Assembly: GCA_000998045.1 (NCBI GenBank)
Contig: LCCS01000004.1
Span: 1 to 41,851 of the forward strand
DNA: 41,851 nucleotides
Direction: 5' to 3'
Source: Parcubacteria group bacterium GW2011_GWD2_42_14
GTDB lineage: Bacteria; Patescibacteriota; Minisyncoccia; Phycocordibacterales; UBA12088
In this document: piece by piece, positions 1 through 9,814 of the stretch
How the letters are laid out: every line of letters begins with the position of its first letter
How positions within the stretch are numbered: position 1 is the stretch's first letter
Notes under the pieces: model-generated
Told to the model about the DNA's origin: nothing
Databases searched by the model: none
Seen by the model: the letters and a program-made list of their open reading frames with translations, nothing else
Translations under genes and position numbers: made by a program

Positions 1-2
1 AC

Positions 3-89
3 CGTAGTTCCTATGAGGTTGCACTTGAACAAGGTATTATTACAAAAGTTCCAAGAATCTCATTATTAAAAGTAGTTGCATTTCGGTAG
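3..89 (+). CDS. C-terminal fragment of a truncated ORF (...RSSYEVALEQGIITKVPRISLLKVVAFR*)
   Basis: Open frame running in from the window edge and ending in TAG at 87-89; no family recognised. Confidence 0.3.
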   Translation, partial: RSSYEVALEQGIITKVPRISLLKVVAFR

Positions 90-199
90 AGAATTTACCA
101 CCCGGACTTATTGACAAATGGTATGTATATGTTTAAATACCATTCGAACACTCACCGTTGTTAAACGTTGTGTAATCTGTACTTTTAAGGAGCATATGA

Positions 200-676
200 A
201 TGAAAAAGAAAACTCAGGAACAACTTTTAAAAGAGGCGCTGGAGCTGATTACCAGGATCGATGGATTCAAGGACAGTTGTGTCCCGAGAATCATGCAACT
301 CATGGTCAGCAAGCAGTTCGTTGATGCCGGGGAACCTGTAACCGAAGGTATGGTAGTGGTAGGTGACAGGATGTCCGACTACCAGAAAGCCCTTGCAACA
401 TTGGTTGAAGATACTTGCGTTCAACACGACCAATTGACTGCCCGCTTACAAATTGAAGGTGAACCCAGTCCGAATGACGCGAAAATTCTTGCAAATCTGA
501 AAGAGGAACATACCTCATTGCGATCATTGTTTTGGAAAGCAATTTTCAAAACACATGATACATTCCTCACTCCTACAGCAAGCACGGTGCTTGTCAAGGT
601 AGAAGGCTTCCGAATCGCAGAACAGCAAGTTCCACGTTGTCCTCACTGTGGCGAGAGACATTTCGAAGATGAATGA
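200..676 (+). CDS. hypothetical protein with C-terminal CPHCGERH zinc-knuckle-like motif
   Basis: 158-aa ORF; C-terminal CxxC motif; followed by a clear terminator. Confidence 0.7.
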   Translation: MKKKTQEQLLKEALELITRIDGFKDSCVPRIMQLMVSKQFVDAGEPVTEGMVVVGDRMSDYQKALATLVEDTCVQHDQLTARLQIEGEPSPNDAKILANLKEEHTSLRSLFWKAIFKTHDTFLTPTASTVLVKVEGFRIAEQQVPRCPHCGERHFEDE

Positions 677-735
677 CACCAGCTTTGCTGGAGGTGTACT
701 TGTCATCAGAACTCGTTACTCTGTCCCTTCTAGCC

Positions 736-770
736 AACATCCGTCAGTCTTTAGACTGACGGATGTTTTG
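736..770 (+). terminator. rho-independent terminator
   Basis: AACATCCGTCAG-TCTTTAGA-CTGACGGATGTTTTG hairpin plus T run. Confidence 0.75.
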
Positions 771-876
771 TTGTATTGCTCGATAAAATATCGAGCAATA
801 CATTTTATGAAAGAATACAAGTTGTTTGCTGGGGTCATGTCTTGTTGTATAGTAAACATAATAAACGTAAACCCAT

Positions 877-1698
877 ATGAATGAAAAAATGTTCTCAAGA
901 AACGAAAATGCTCTTCCGGAGGCTGAGAATACCGCTGTTCGAAAGCCTACAGAAGGAACTGATTATGCTGATTTACTTGAAAAGTATACTATTCATCCTA
1001 TAGAAACTGCTTCAGAGAACAATTCTTCTGATATTGCACGAAAAGAAAGAACTTTGCATGAACTGAACCTTGCGGTTGAGAATGCACGTCCTGAGGAGAG
1101 AGAAGAGAAAATGAAAGAATTGCTTGAATGGGAAGCGCAGTTAGATGCTATTGAAAATGCATTGGGGGTCAATACAGAAATCGCTGATGTTGCTCTAACT
1201 GAGGTTTGCAACGAAACGCTTGATATACCCAACACTCTTATCCAACTCGAGGAAGAGAATCCAGAGCTTGCTGAAGTTTTACAAAATAGAGATGAGGAAA
1301 AAGTTAAAGGATTTCTGATGTCCCTGACCAAAAAAATGCAAGGTTCTAAGCTTGCAAAAACTGTAGGTCTATGGACAGCTATTACTATTGGGGGTATGTC
1401 CGTACTTGGTCACACGAATGTTGCTGAGGGTGCCGACTTGCAAACAAAAACAAAATATTCTAAAGAATACATTGCAACTCAACATGCTGAAGTTGCTAAG
1501 ACCAATATGGGAAGTTTGTTTATAAAAGTAAATTCAAATCCAGACATAGACCCCACTATAAAATTACTATTCTTAAACGGAATTAAAAAAACGGGAACTC
1601 TAAAGGATTTGAAGGATATGAAGGTTATCGATTATGTATCCTCAGGAAACCTTACAGATAAAGAAATTGAAGCCGTCCTCAAATTGGCTGAGCAATAA
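877..1698 (+). CDS. hypothetical protein, coiled-coil-like N-terminus and one possible hydrophobic segment
   Basis: 273-aa ORF with acidic/charged composition; no family recognised. Confidence 0.65.
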   Translation: MNEKMFSRNENALPEAENTAVRKPTEGTDYADLLEKYTIHPIETASENNSSDIARKERTLHELNLAVENARPEEREEKMKELLEWEAQLDAIENALGVNTEIADVALTEVCNETLDIPNTLIQLEEENPELAEVLQNRDEEKVKGFLMSLTKKMQGSKLAKTVGLWTAITIGGMSVLGHTNVAEGADLQTKTKYSKEYIATQHAEVAKTNMGSLFIKVNSNPDIDPTIKLLFLNGIKKTGTLKDLKDMKVIDYVSSGNLTDKEIEAVLKLAEQ

Positions 1699-1734
1699 TA
1701 ATAACCTGAGGATTTTTAACGTATCAACTTAAAC

Positions 1735-1768
1735 AAACAACCGGTCATTTATAAGGACCTGTTGTTTA
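1735..1768. terminator. bidirectional terminator-like hairpin between convergent genes
   Basis: AAACAACCGGTC...GGACCTGTTGTTT inverted repeat between convergent CDSs. Confidence 0.6.
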
Positions 1769-1772
1769 ATTT

Positions 1773-4475
1773 CTACGCTTCTACGTTTTTATATGGTCTT
1801 ACGGAACTCTTTTTTGCCTTTCCTCGTCCTTTCTTAACATCAAACACAACTTCGGTATTTTTTATACTCACTGTAATAGCGCCACCTTCTCGCACACCAT
1901 TCGTCACTATCATAGACGCTACTGGTGTAAGGATTTTGTTTTGAATCAAACGTTTCATTGGTCGAGCACCGTAGTGAGGATCGTACCCTTCTTTCGCAAG
2001 CCACTCTAGGACATCCTTCCCTACTGTTAGACTTATCTCTTTCTGTGCTAGACGCTTAACCACAATTTCAATTTGAAGCTTCGCTATCTCACTCACCACT
2101 TCAGGTGTAAGAATATTGAAGAGAATGATATCATCAAGCCTATTCAAAAACTCTGGTCTGAAGAAATCCTTGAGTGAGTCCATAACCTTACTCTTAGCAT
2201 GTTCATAATCTCCAACCTCTGTCGTATCTATGTTAAAGCCCATACGACTCATCCGATCGATATACTGAGCACCAATATTTGACGTCAGAATTATAATAGT
2301 ATTTTTGAAATTCACTTTTCTACCTTTAGCATCGGTCAAGTGTCCGTTATCGAGTACCTGCAAGAGAATATTGAACACCTCAGGATGGGCCTTCTCTACC
2401 TCATCAAACAGAAGTACTGAGTATGGCCTATGGCGTACTGTTTCAGTAAGATTTCCCCCCTCTTCATAGCCCACATATCCTGCGGGCGCTCCAATAATTT
2501 TGGAAACGGAGTGGCGTTCCATATACTCACTCATATCTACTCGAATAAGCGCATTCTCATCATCAAACATAAACTCTGCGAGCGCCTTACTCAACTCAGT
2601 CTTACCTACTCCAGTAGGTCCAAGGAGAAGGAACGAACCAATAGGTCTATTCGGGTCAGCAATACCTGTACGTGAACGTCGTACTGCGTCAGCAATCTTG
2701 AGTACGGCATCTTTCTGCCCTATGACTCGCTTCTCTATAGCTTGTTCCATCCGAGAAAGTTTGTCTGCTTCTTCCTCAAGCATGCGTGCTACAGGAATAC
2801 CAGTCCATCGAGATACAACGTCCGCAATTTCTGCCTCAGTAATTTCTTCTTTCAAAATACTGCGTTTCTTTTGCAACTTTTTCATACGCTTTATACTCTC
2901 GTCCAAACCTTTCTCAAGTGCAGGAATGGAACCATACCGTATCTCAGCAGCTTTACTTAAGTCTGCAACAGCTTCAGCACTGTCAGCTTCCACGCGCTTC
3001 TGTTCTAACTCTTTTTTAATATGTTTAATTTCACCTAATGTGTCTTTTTCATTCGTCCACTTGATTTCAATTTCTCGGGTTTGTTCACGCAGTTCAAGTA
3101 CCTTTTTATCAATCTCTGCAATTCTATCTTTAGCCCTATGTCCTGTCACAGAGGTCGCTGTTTCTGAGTCTTTCTTCAAAGCCTCTCGCTCTATCTCAAG
3201 TCGCATAATTTTTCGATGTGCTTCTTCAAGAACTGGAGGTTTGTTCTCAAGGGAGATTCGAAGTGCTGACGCTGCTTCATCTATAAGATCTATCGCTTTG
3301 TCAGGAAGATATCTATCGGTCAAGTATCGAGCTGAAAGGTTGACCGCAGCCACAATAGCGTCGTCAGTCACTCGTACTCCGTGATACACCTCGTACCGTT
3401 CACGCAATCCTCGAAGAATAGCTATACCATCTTCGATAGAAGGTTCGTTCACTCGAACAGGTTGAAAACGTCGAGTCAATGCTGCATCTTTTTCAAAATG
3501 CTTCTGATACTCCTTCGTGGTCGTAGCACCTATTACCCGTAAGTCACCTCGTGCAAGTGCAGGCTTCAACATGTTTGCAGCGTCTATAGAACCTTCAGCG
3601 GCACCTGCTCCGATAATCGTATGAATCTCATCTATGAAGAGGATAATGTTGCCTGAAGAACGTTCTATTTCTCTCATCACCGCTTTTAGACGTTCCTCAA
3701 ATTCACCACGATACTTCGTACCTGCTACCAGCATACCAAGATCAAGTGATACCAAATCTTTTCCACGGAGACTTTCGGGTACGTCTCCTGCAGCCATACG
3801 CACCGCAAGACCTTCTGCTATAGCGGTCTTACCTACCCCTGCTTCTCCGATAAGGATTGGGTTGTTTTTTGTACGTCGTGAAATTATTTGAATAATTCTC
3901 GTAATCTCATTATCTCGTCCAATAACTGGGTCTAGTTTGTTTTCCGTAGCAAGGGTTGTGAGCGAACGTGTGTACTTCGCGAGCGCGCGTGATTTTTGTG
4001 GTTGTACACCTTCTTTTCCTTCTGTATCCCGAGCTTCCGAAAGTGCAGAGAGCACAGTCTCTCGCTCAAACTGATATTTTGATAACACGTCTTTTGCGGG
4101 TCCTGGTGTATCAAGTATTGCGATAAACAAATGCTCAGTTCCTACAAACTGATCATTGAGGGAGCTTGCTACTTTAGCACCATTTTCTAGAACCTGTGCA
4201 AGCTCTGGTGTGAGATAGAGTTGGTAGGAAGGTGAAAGTACCGAGGCGTTCTCTGGTGACTCTAGTGCATCAAGAATACTATCTGTCAAACTAATAACAT
4301 CTACGTTAAGTCGCTCAAGCAATGAAAAAATCATCCCCTCCTCTTGGAGCACAAGCGCAGCAAGTAGATGTAGAGGATTTACATGATTTTGACCACGTTC
4401 AACAGCAAGCTCGTGTGAACGACGAATCGCCTCTTTTGCTTTGGGTGTGAAATTTTGAAACGGGACCATATTCAT
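1773..4475 (-). CDS. clpB: Hsp100 ATPase, ClpB-type (Clp_N, two AAA+ modules, long coiled-coil M domain)
   Basis: Walker [10 protein letters not shown] and [10 protein letters not shown]-domain ELRYG-like segment ([12 protein letters not shown]), [16 protein letters not shown]-terminal ClpB-small region. Confidence 0.9.
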   Translation of the reverse strand: MNMVPFQNFTPKAKEAIRRSHELAVERGQNHVNPLHLLAALVLQEEGMIFSLLERLNVDVISLTDSILDALESPENASVLSPSYQLYLTPELAQVLENGAKVASSLNDQFVGTEHLFIAILDTPGPAKDVLSKYQFERETVLSALSEARDTEGKEGVQPQKSRALAKYTRSLTTLATENKLDPVIGRDNEITRIIQIISRRTKNNPILIGEAGVGKTAIAEGLAVRMAAGDVPESLRGKDLVSLDLGMLVAGTKYRGEFEERLKAVMREIERSSGNIILFIDEIHTIIGAGAAEGSIDAANMLKPALARGDLRVIGATTTKEYQKHFEKDAALTRRFQPVRVNEPSIEDGIAILRGLRERYEVYHGVRVTDDAIVAAVNLSARYLTDRYLPDKAIDLIDEAASALRISLENKPPVLEEAHRKIMRLEIEREALKKDSETATSVTGHRAKDRIAEIDKKVLELREQTREIEIKWTNEKDTLGEIKHIKKELEQKRVEADSAEAVADLSKAAEIRYGSIPALEKGLDESIKRMKKLQKKRSILKEEITEAEIADVVSRWTGIPVARMLEEEADKLSRMEQAIEKRVIGQKDAVLKIADAVRRSRTGIADPNRPIGSFLLLGPTGVGKTELSKALAEFMFDDENALIRVDMSEYMERHSVSKIIGAPAGYVGYEEGGNLTETVRHRPYSVLLFDEVEKAHPEVFNILLQVLDNGHLTDAKGRKVNFKNTIIILTSNIGAQYIDRMSRMGFNIDTTEVGDYEHAKSKVMDSLKDFFRPEFLNRLDDIILFNILTPEVVSEIAKLQIEIVVKRLAQKEISLTVGKDVLEWLAKEGYDPHYGARPMKRLIQNKILTPVASMIVTNGVREGGAITVSIKNTEVVFDVKKGRGKAKKSSVRPYKNVEA

Positions 4476-4502
4476 ATATTATACCATATAACCTAAAAAA
4501 TA

Positions 4503-5687
4503 CTAGTGGGATGTTTGTAGCCATTGCGCGCATCTTTCAATCTCACTTTTCGTCGTATACCTGCTCAAAGAAAATCGTAATGCACCAGAGTTTTTGGGAC
4601 TTCCATTATGGAGCGCCTTCACGACACGACTTCCTTCTATCCCAGAAAGACATGCGCTTTTTGCACTCACTGCAACACCTCGAACATCCATTTCTATAAC
4701 CAGCTGTTCATCATCTATATTTGGAAATGATATGTTTATATTACCAGCAATTCTCCCTTCTCCGAAGGCTCCATTCAATACTACATTGTCTACATTTTTA
4801 AGTATATATGCTATCAACCAATCTCGGAGCTCTGCAACTTCTTTGACGTATGTCTCACGTTCCTCTTCCACCAGTTCAAGTGCCTTTGCAAATCCAACAA
4901 TAAGAGGTATCGGGGGTGTTCCTGGTCGTAATCCATATTCCTGACCTCCTCCGAACATCATCGGACTAATGTGCTCTCGGTCACGCACAAAAAGACATCC
5001 AGCTCCTTTGGGTCCATATATTTTTTGACTATCTAAGGTAAGTAGGTCGACACCAAGCTTCTGGATATTGACCGTAACCCACGCTGGCGATTGACTTGCA
5101 TCCGTGTGAAATAAAGGATACACCGCCGAATTATTTTTTCTTACTTGCCGTACGATACCTGACAGCTCCTTGATGTGCTCTATAGTGCCTATCTCATTAT
5201 TTACATACATACATGAGACAAGTACAGTGTTTTCCGTAAATGCCGACTCAAATTTTTGCACATCAACCCTACCTTCGGTATCTACAGGTATATACGTTAC
5301 CTGTACACCTTTTCTTTCAAAATGAGCGTAACAATCTGTTATTGAATTATGTTCAACAGCACTTGTAATGATATGCAATTCTTCTGGTTTTTTCCCCTGC
5401 TCTAAGCATTTCTCAATCACTCCAAAAATAGCAAGATTGTTGGACTCCGTACCACCGCTCGTAAAAATAACCTGCTCACCTATCGCATGTAAACTTTTTG
5501 CAACAGAGCTTCGTGCCTCATCAAGAATGTTTTTTGCATATCGTCCTTCAGCGTGCAATGATCCAGCATTTCCAATATGTTCACTCCAGTAGGGCTGCAT
5601 TACGGCCACCACACGAGAATCAACTGCCGTACTTGCCCCATTATCGAGGTAAATTCTTGTCTGTTCATTACGTTGTGTAGTATTCAT
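4503..5687 (-). CDS. cysteine desulfurase (class V aminotransferase, NifS/IscS family)
   Basis: YLDNGAST start, FTSGGTESNN, HTDASQSP, DSQKIYGPKGAG PLP-lysine motif, SAKSACLSG catalytic Cys loop. Confidence 0.92.
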   Translation of the reverse strand: MNTTQRNEQTRIYLDNGASTAVDSRVVAVMQPYWSEHIGNAGSLHAEGRYAKNILDEARSSVAKSLHAIGEQVIFTSGGTESNNLAIFGVIEKCLEQGKKPEELHIITSAVEHNSITDCYAHFERKGVQVTYIPVDTEGRVDVQKFESAFTENTVLVSCMYVNNEIGTIEHIKELSGIVRQVRKNNSAVYPLFHTDASQSPAWVTVNIQKLGVDLLTLDSQKIYGPKGAGCLFVRDREHISPMMFGGGQEYGLRPGTPPIPLIVGFAKALELVEEERETYVKEVAELRDWLIAYILKNVDNVVLNGAFGEGRIAGNINISFPNIDDEQLVIEMDVRGVAVSAKSACLSGIEGSRVVKALHNGSPKNSGALRFSLSRYTTKSEIERCAQWLQTSH

Positions 5688-5826
5688 AACTACTGAGCTT
5701 AAAATGACTTATAAAATAGATATTGCGAATTTATTTTAAATGTGTTCTTGTTTGCACTTACTACATTTCTGGGCTATACTCGGCAACATATAGCTCAAAC
5801 TATCACGATGAAAAATAAACTCAACT

Positions 5827-7344
5827 ATGACTGCAAACGCCAACAAATGCATAAAACGTCCTCCTGTTGTTACCGTTATGGGGCATATAGATCATGGTAA
5901 ATCCACACTTCTTGATTATATCCGTAAAACGAAAATAGTTGAAGGTGAAGCTGGTGGTATCACCCAGCATCTTTCAGCATACGAAGTAGAACATACGAGT
6001 TCTTCGGGTGAAAAACGACTTATCACATTTCTTGATACACCTGGACATGAGGCTTTTCAACATCTTCGATCACGAGGATCGAGCGTGGCCGATTTGGCAA
6101 TACTTGTAGTTGCTGCTGACGATGGCGTTAAACCACAAACGCTTCAAGCCCTTAAAGCTATAGAAGAAGCAAACATTCCCTATCTTGTCGCAATCTCCAA
6201 AATTGACAAAAATAATGCTGACATAGAAAAAACAAAATCAAGCCTTGTTGAGCATGGTATTTACCTTGAAGGTATGGGAGGCTCTATCTCATATTCACTT
6301 ATTGATTCTAAATCAGGTAAAGGAATACCTGAACTTCTTGACCTATTACTACTCGCGACTGACATGGAGGAGCTTACGGGAGACCCTACGGTACCAGCTA
6401 CAGGTACCGTGATTGAGTCACGATGTGATCCAAAACGAGGGATTTCTGCGACTCTTCTCATTAAGAATGGTTCACTTAAAACGGGCGCATATGTCGTCGC
6501 AGGACAAGCGTATGCTCCACTCCGTATCGTTGAAAATTTTCTTGGTAACAAAATTCATGAAGCTACTTTCTCCACACCTATTATGGTTGTTGGATTTTCG
6601 GAAAACCCTCCAGTGGGAGCTACTTTCATAACGGTACCAACCAAAAAAGAAGCGCTCGAGGTTGCACATGCAGTACAGCTTTCTTCGATATCAAACAAGG
6701 TTACAAATTCTGAGGTATCAGAAAGTACCGACCGGTACAATGTCCCAGTCATTATAAAAAGTGATGTGGTAGGTTCACTTGAGGCTATTAAGCATGAGCT
6801 TCGCAAACATGAGGATGAAAATACGAGTATCCATATTATTTATGAAGGTGTAGGAAAAATAGCAGAAGGAGATATCAAGTATGCGAGTGGAAAAAAGGAT
6901 ACCATCATCATAGGCTTCAATGTAGGGACTGATAGCGCTGCACAAGAGCTCGCTCTGCGAGTCGGGGTTGAGATAATGCACTTCTCTATCATTTATGAGC
7001 TTACAGACTGGATACAAGGCGCCATAGAAGCCAGACGTCCTAAAATACGTCGAGAAAAAATACTAGGAACTGCAAAAATTCTAAAATGTTTCAGCTTTAC
7101 AAAAAAAGCACAGACTGTTGGTTGTCGAGTAGAGACAGGCGAACTATCAGTAAAAGATAGAATCATTATAAAGAAAGGTGATGTAGAACTCGGACGTGGA
7201 AGAATACTTTCTATGAAATCAGGAAAAACCGATACGTCACGAGTAGGCGAAAACAATGACTGTGGATTACAAATGGAGGTTGCTCTTGAAACAGAACCTG
7301 TGTACAACGATAGTATTATCGCTTTTACAGTGACTGAAAACTAA
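5827..7344 (+). CDS. infB: translation initiation factor IF-2 (short, G domain close to the N-terminus)
   Basis: VTVMGHIDHGKSTLLDYIR G1, DTPGHEAF G3, SKID G4; IF-2 domains II-IV; followed by rbfA. Confidence 0.95.
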   Translation: MTANANKCIKRPPVVTVMGHIDHGKSTLLDYIRKTKIVEGEAGGITQHLSAYEVEHTSSSGEKRLITFLDTPGHEAFQHLRSRGSSVADLAILVVAADDGVKPQTLQALKAIEEANIPYLVAISKIDKNNADIEKTKSSLVEHGIYLEGMGGSISYSLIDSKSGKGIPELLDLLLLATDMEELTGDPTVPATGTVIESRCDPKRGISATLLIKNGSLKTGAYVVAGQAYAPLRIVENFLGNKIHEATFSTPIMVVGFSENPPVGATFITVPTKKEALEVAHAVQLSSISNKVTNSEVSESTDRYNVPVIIKSDVVGSLEAIKHELRKHEDENTSIHIIYEGVGKIAEGDIKYASGKKDTIIIGFNVGTDSAAQELALRVGVEIMHFSIIYELTDWIQGAIEARRPKIRREKILGTAKILKCFSFTKKAQTVGCRVETGELSVKDRIIIKKGDVELGRGRILSMKSGKTDTSRVGENNDCGLQMEVALETEPVYNDSIIAFTVTEN

Positions 7345-7346
7345 AT

Positions 7347-7670
7347 ATGAGCAAACAACGACACACCATACTCACTCAACATCTGCAGGAGCTGGCAGCA
7401 ACGTTTGTAAACACGCAGTCCAACAAAACATCACTCATCACCATAACGAACACTGAGCTTGCTCATTCACTCGATAAGATAATATTTTATGTTTCCGTCT
7501 TTCCTGAAACAGCAGAAGGTCCAGCTATCGGATTTCTCATGCGAAAAAGAGGAGAGTGTAAGAAGTATCTAAGAGAAAAATCAAACATAAATCATATACC
7601 TCATGTTGAGTTTATGATTGACGAAGGGGAAAAAAGTCGCCGAAGAGTAGATGAGTTGCTCAGTGAGTGA
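7347..7670 (+). CDS. rbfA: ribosome-binding factor A
   Basis: 107-aa ORF directly after infB; RbfA-like VYVSVFPE..RR core. Confidence 0.8.
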   Translation: MSKQRHTILTQHLQELAATFVNTQSNKTSLITITNTELAHSLDKIIFYVSVFPETAEGPAIGFLMRKRGECKKYLREKSNINHIPHVEFMIDEGEKSRRRVDELLSE

Positions 7671-7719
7671 TACACTGTTCCACAGGACTTACTCAAACGG
7701 CGTAAGTTTTATCTAAGAT

Positions 7720-7792
7720 GGCTCAGTGGTGAAGTGGCTAACACGACGGTCTGCAAAACCGTTATTCGCCGGTTCAATTCCGGCCTGGGCCT
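7720..7792 (+). tRNA. tRNA-Cys(GCA)
   Basis: Acceptor GGCTCAG/CTGGGCC, anticodon arm ACGGT-CTGCAAA-ACCGT, T arm GCCGG-TTCAATT-CCGGC. Confidence 0.93.
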
Positions 7793-7850
7793 CAAACTAA
7801 AACACAATAACTTATTTGTCGAGTATTCTTTCATAGTATCTTGTACACCT

Positions 7851-7934
7851 GCCCGGGTGGTGAAATTGGTAGACACGCAAGACTTAAAATTTTGTAGCCG
7901 TGAGGCTGTGCGGGTTCGATTCCCGCCCCGGGCA
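7851..7934 (+). tRNA. tRNA-Leu(UAA)
   Basis: Acceptor GCCCGGG/CCCGGGC, anticodon loop CTTAAAA, long variable arm, T arm GCGGG-TTCGATT-CCCGC. Confidence 0.93.
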
Positions 7935-8168
7935 CAGTTTATGAGCGCAGCGAATAAGCTGTGTACGGGAGTACTGTGCCAATGCACAGTACGTGCGGGA
8001 ATCGAAAGGCACAGGCTTATCGCACAGCGATGCCGAGCCTAGACGAAACGCACTTACGATTTGAGGAGTTTACGAGGAAAATCCTTAGTGACGTATCGTC
8101 GATCCCGCCCCCCGATTTTGCCGATAAATTTTTCAAAAAACGGAATGTTTAATTATCATCAATAATCC

Positions 8169-8921
8169 ATGAATACTCCAACTCGTTTTTTTATATTCTT
8201 TACAATTTTTATTTTAATCCTTGCAACCTTTAATTTATATAAAGGGGATTTCGATTTTTTACGATGGACCGTGTTTTTATCATGTTTAGTTCTTATCCAT
8301 ACGACCTACCGAAGTAAGGTTACCGGATGGATGATTGTTTTTATAGTTACCAGTATTTTATTTAACCCCTTCTATCAATTTTTACATTTTGAAAAAGAAA
8401 TTTGGCGAAGTATAGATGTATTTGTAATTATAGGGTTTTCTATATTTCTTCTGCGTTATTATTCTCGCTATGCGAAAGGTTTACAATTCGAAAGGTACAT
8501 TTCTACCTTGTTTCCAAGTAATATTTGGGTAATCACAGATCGTACAAAAGATTCTTCAAAAAAACTTAAACGTCTGGTAGAGTCTGATACCAATCCGGAC
8601 TTTACTTTTCGAAACAAATCGACAGGAAAAACAATAGCAGTGGAATGTAAATTTCGCTCTTCCTTCCGGGAAGGAAAATACGGTGATTTTGGGATTTGGT
8701 GGAGTAAGGAGCAAGGTAAACGATATGAGATGTATGGAAGTAAGCATAAAATACCAGTTTTTGTTGCGATAGGTATTGGCGGAGGACCAAATAATCCAAA
8801 ACGTTTTTTCTTTTGTCCTCTTGAAAGACTTAATAATACAGCGTATGGATTTGTTACTGAAAAGGACTTAAATATTTTTGAAAGAAAAAATGAAAGACAA
8901 TTTTTGTCAGACTCTTTTTGA
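8169..8921 (+). CDS. membrane-anchored putative PD-(D/E)XK nuclease-like protein
   Basis: N-terminal hydrophobic helices followed by NPDFTF...IAVECKFR, a D-(E)xK motif. Confidence 0.65.
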   Translation: MNTPTRFFIFFTIFILILATFNLYKGDFDFLRWTVFLSCLVLIHTTYRSKVTGWMIVFIVTSILFNPFYQFLHFEKEIWRSIDVFVIIGFSIFLLRYYSRYAKGLQFERYISTLFPSNIWVITDRTKDSSKKLKRLVESDTNPDFTFRNKSTGKTIAVECKFRSSFREGKYGDFGIWWSKEQGKRYEMYGSKHKIPVFVAIGIGGGPNNPKRFFFCPLERLNNTAYGFVTEKDLNIFERKNERQFLSDSF

Positions 8922-8971
8922 TACAAAATGGAATAATATTACTAGCATAGGCTTTTAGTTGTGCTTCAAAT

Positions 8972-9007
8972 AAAAAAACAGCCGGTCAAAAAACGAACGC
9001 GGCTGTT
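8972..9007 (-). terminator. rho-independent terminator
   Basis: AACAGCCG / CGGCTGTT stem followed by 7 T on the minus strand. Confidence 0.8.
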
Positions 9008-9308
9008 GGGGGGTTGTGCATTAGTGTCGGTAAACTGACACAGGTGTTCGGAGTAACTTCTCAATATGTACTTCACTTCGTCATGTACTTCAAGTACAAC
9101 GCAGGTTTGTTCACACACCTATTGGTGTGTTTACTACAAATAATACTTCAAAAAATTACTACAAATTTTACTGCACAATGAGACAGTACTCCTTACCAAA
9201 GGTAAGTTTCTGGTTTTCTTTAGCATACACTGCCTCCGAAACACCCATACTTACAGTGTGCTTTCGAAAAAGCCCAGAGTGAATATGTCTCTATAAAAAG
9301 TTCTAACT
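8972..9308 (-). ncRNA. unidentified structured transcript (about 337 nt) with its own promoter and terminator
   Basis: Minus-strand promoter TTGACA-16nt-TATACT at 9315-9342, no ORF of 60 aa or more, serial hairpins, terminal AACAGCCG...CGGCTGTTTTTTT. Confidence 0.6.
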
Positions 9309-9314
9309 GTTTAT

Positions 9315-9342
9315 AGTATACACCATCCTAGATAATTGTCAA
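9315..9342 (-). promoter_or_regulatory. sigma70-like promoter for the 8972-9308 transcript
   Basis: rc reads TTGACA ATTATCTAGGATGGTG TATACT. Confidence 0.75.
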
Positions 9343-9430
9343 GTATTTTTAAATCAAGTGGTTAACACCAGAAAAAGCTTGCTGACTAGCCATAATATTA
9401 ATAATTAAACTAAATTTGCGTATAAAGCTC

Positions 9431-9476
9431 GCACAAATAAAAAGGAACCTTTGGAAAGGTTCCTTTTTATTTGTGC
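9431..9476. repeat. perfect 22-bp inverted repeat with 2-nt loop
   Basis: GCACAAATAAAAAGGAACCTTT-GG-AAAGGTTCCTTTTTATTTGTGC. Confidence 0.9.
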
Positions 9477-9490
9477 CGAGGAGAGGACTT
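9470..9490. repeat. exact 21-nt copy of the tRNA-Leu(UAG) 3' end and flank (direct repeat of 9730-9750)
   Basis: TTTGTGCCGAGGAGAGGACTT present at both positions. Confidence 0.9.
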
Positions 9491-9733
9491 TTTCTCTACG
9501 AGAACGGTACATGTCTCACATCTCACTTCCTCCTCGTCGAGCTCGGAGTCGTTGCGATATGTTCGACATCTTCAAGTCCTTATAAGTCGAGGACTTGATC
9601 CTTACAGGATCAGTACACCTTTAGGATTTTCTAGTTCGTTACTCTCCTAGAATATCTCTAAAGGTCTTCAAGTCCTCTCCTCGGGCAAAACAATAATCGC
9701 GGAATGCTTGTCGCATTCCGCTCTTTTGTTTTG

Positions 9734-9814
9734 TGCCGAGGAGAGGACTTGAACCTCCATGGGTCACCCCGCTTGCTCCTAAGGCAAGTGCGTCTACCAT
9801 TTCGCCACCTCGGC
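9734..9814 (-). tRNA. tRNA-Leu(UAG)
   Basis: Minus strand GCCGAGG..., anticodon arm CTTGC-CTTAGGA-GCAAG, long variable arm, T arm with TTCAAGT loop. Confidence 0.93.

Noticed and set aside
2500-3384. 294-aa plus-strand ORF
   Set aside because: Fully antisense to the well-supported clpB gene; Ser/Arg-rich shadow-ORF composition.
7709-8042. ORFs on both strands over the tRNA-Cys/tRNA-Leu genes
   Set aside because: They translate the tRNAs (for example VRVRFPPRAQ, GGNRTRTASRL).
7961-8152. 63-aa ORF after tRNA-Leu (possible small protein)
   Set aside because: Overlaps the structured tRNA-tail repeat; no SD; more likely noncoding, although conservation was not testable here.
9245-9300. Possible permuted tmRNA piece in the orphan RNA (TTTCGAAA motif)
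   Set aside because: A complete tmRNA with tag and CCA is present at 40405-40919.
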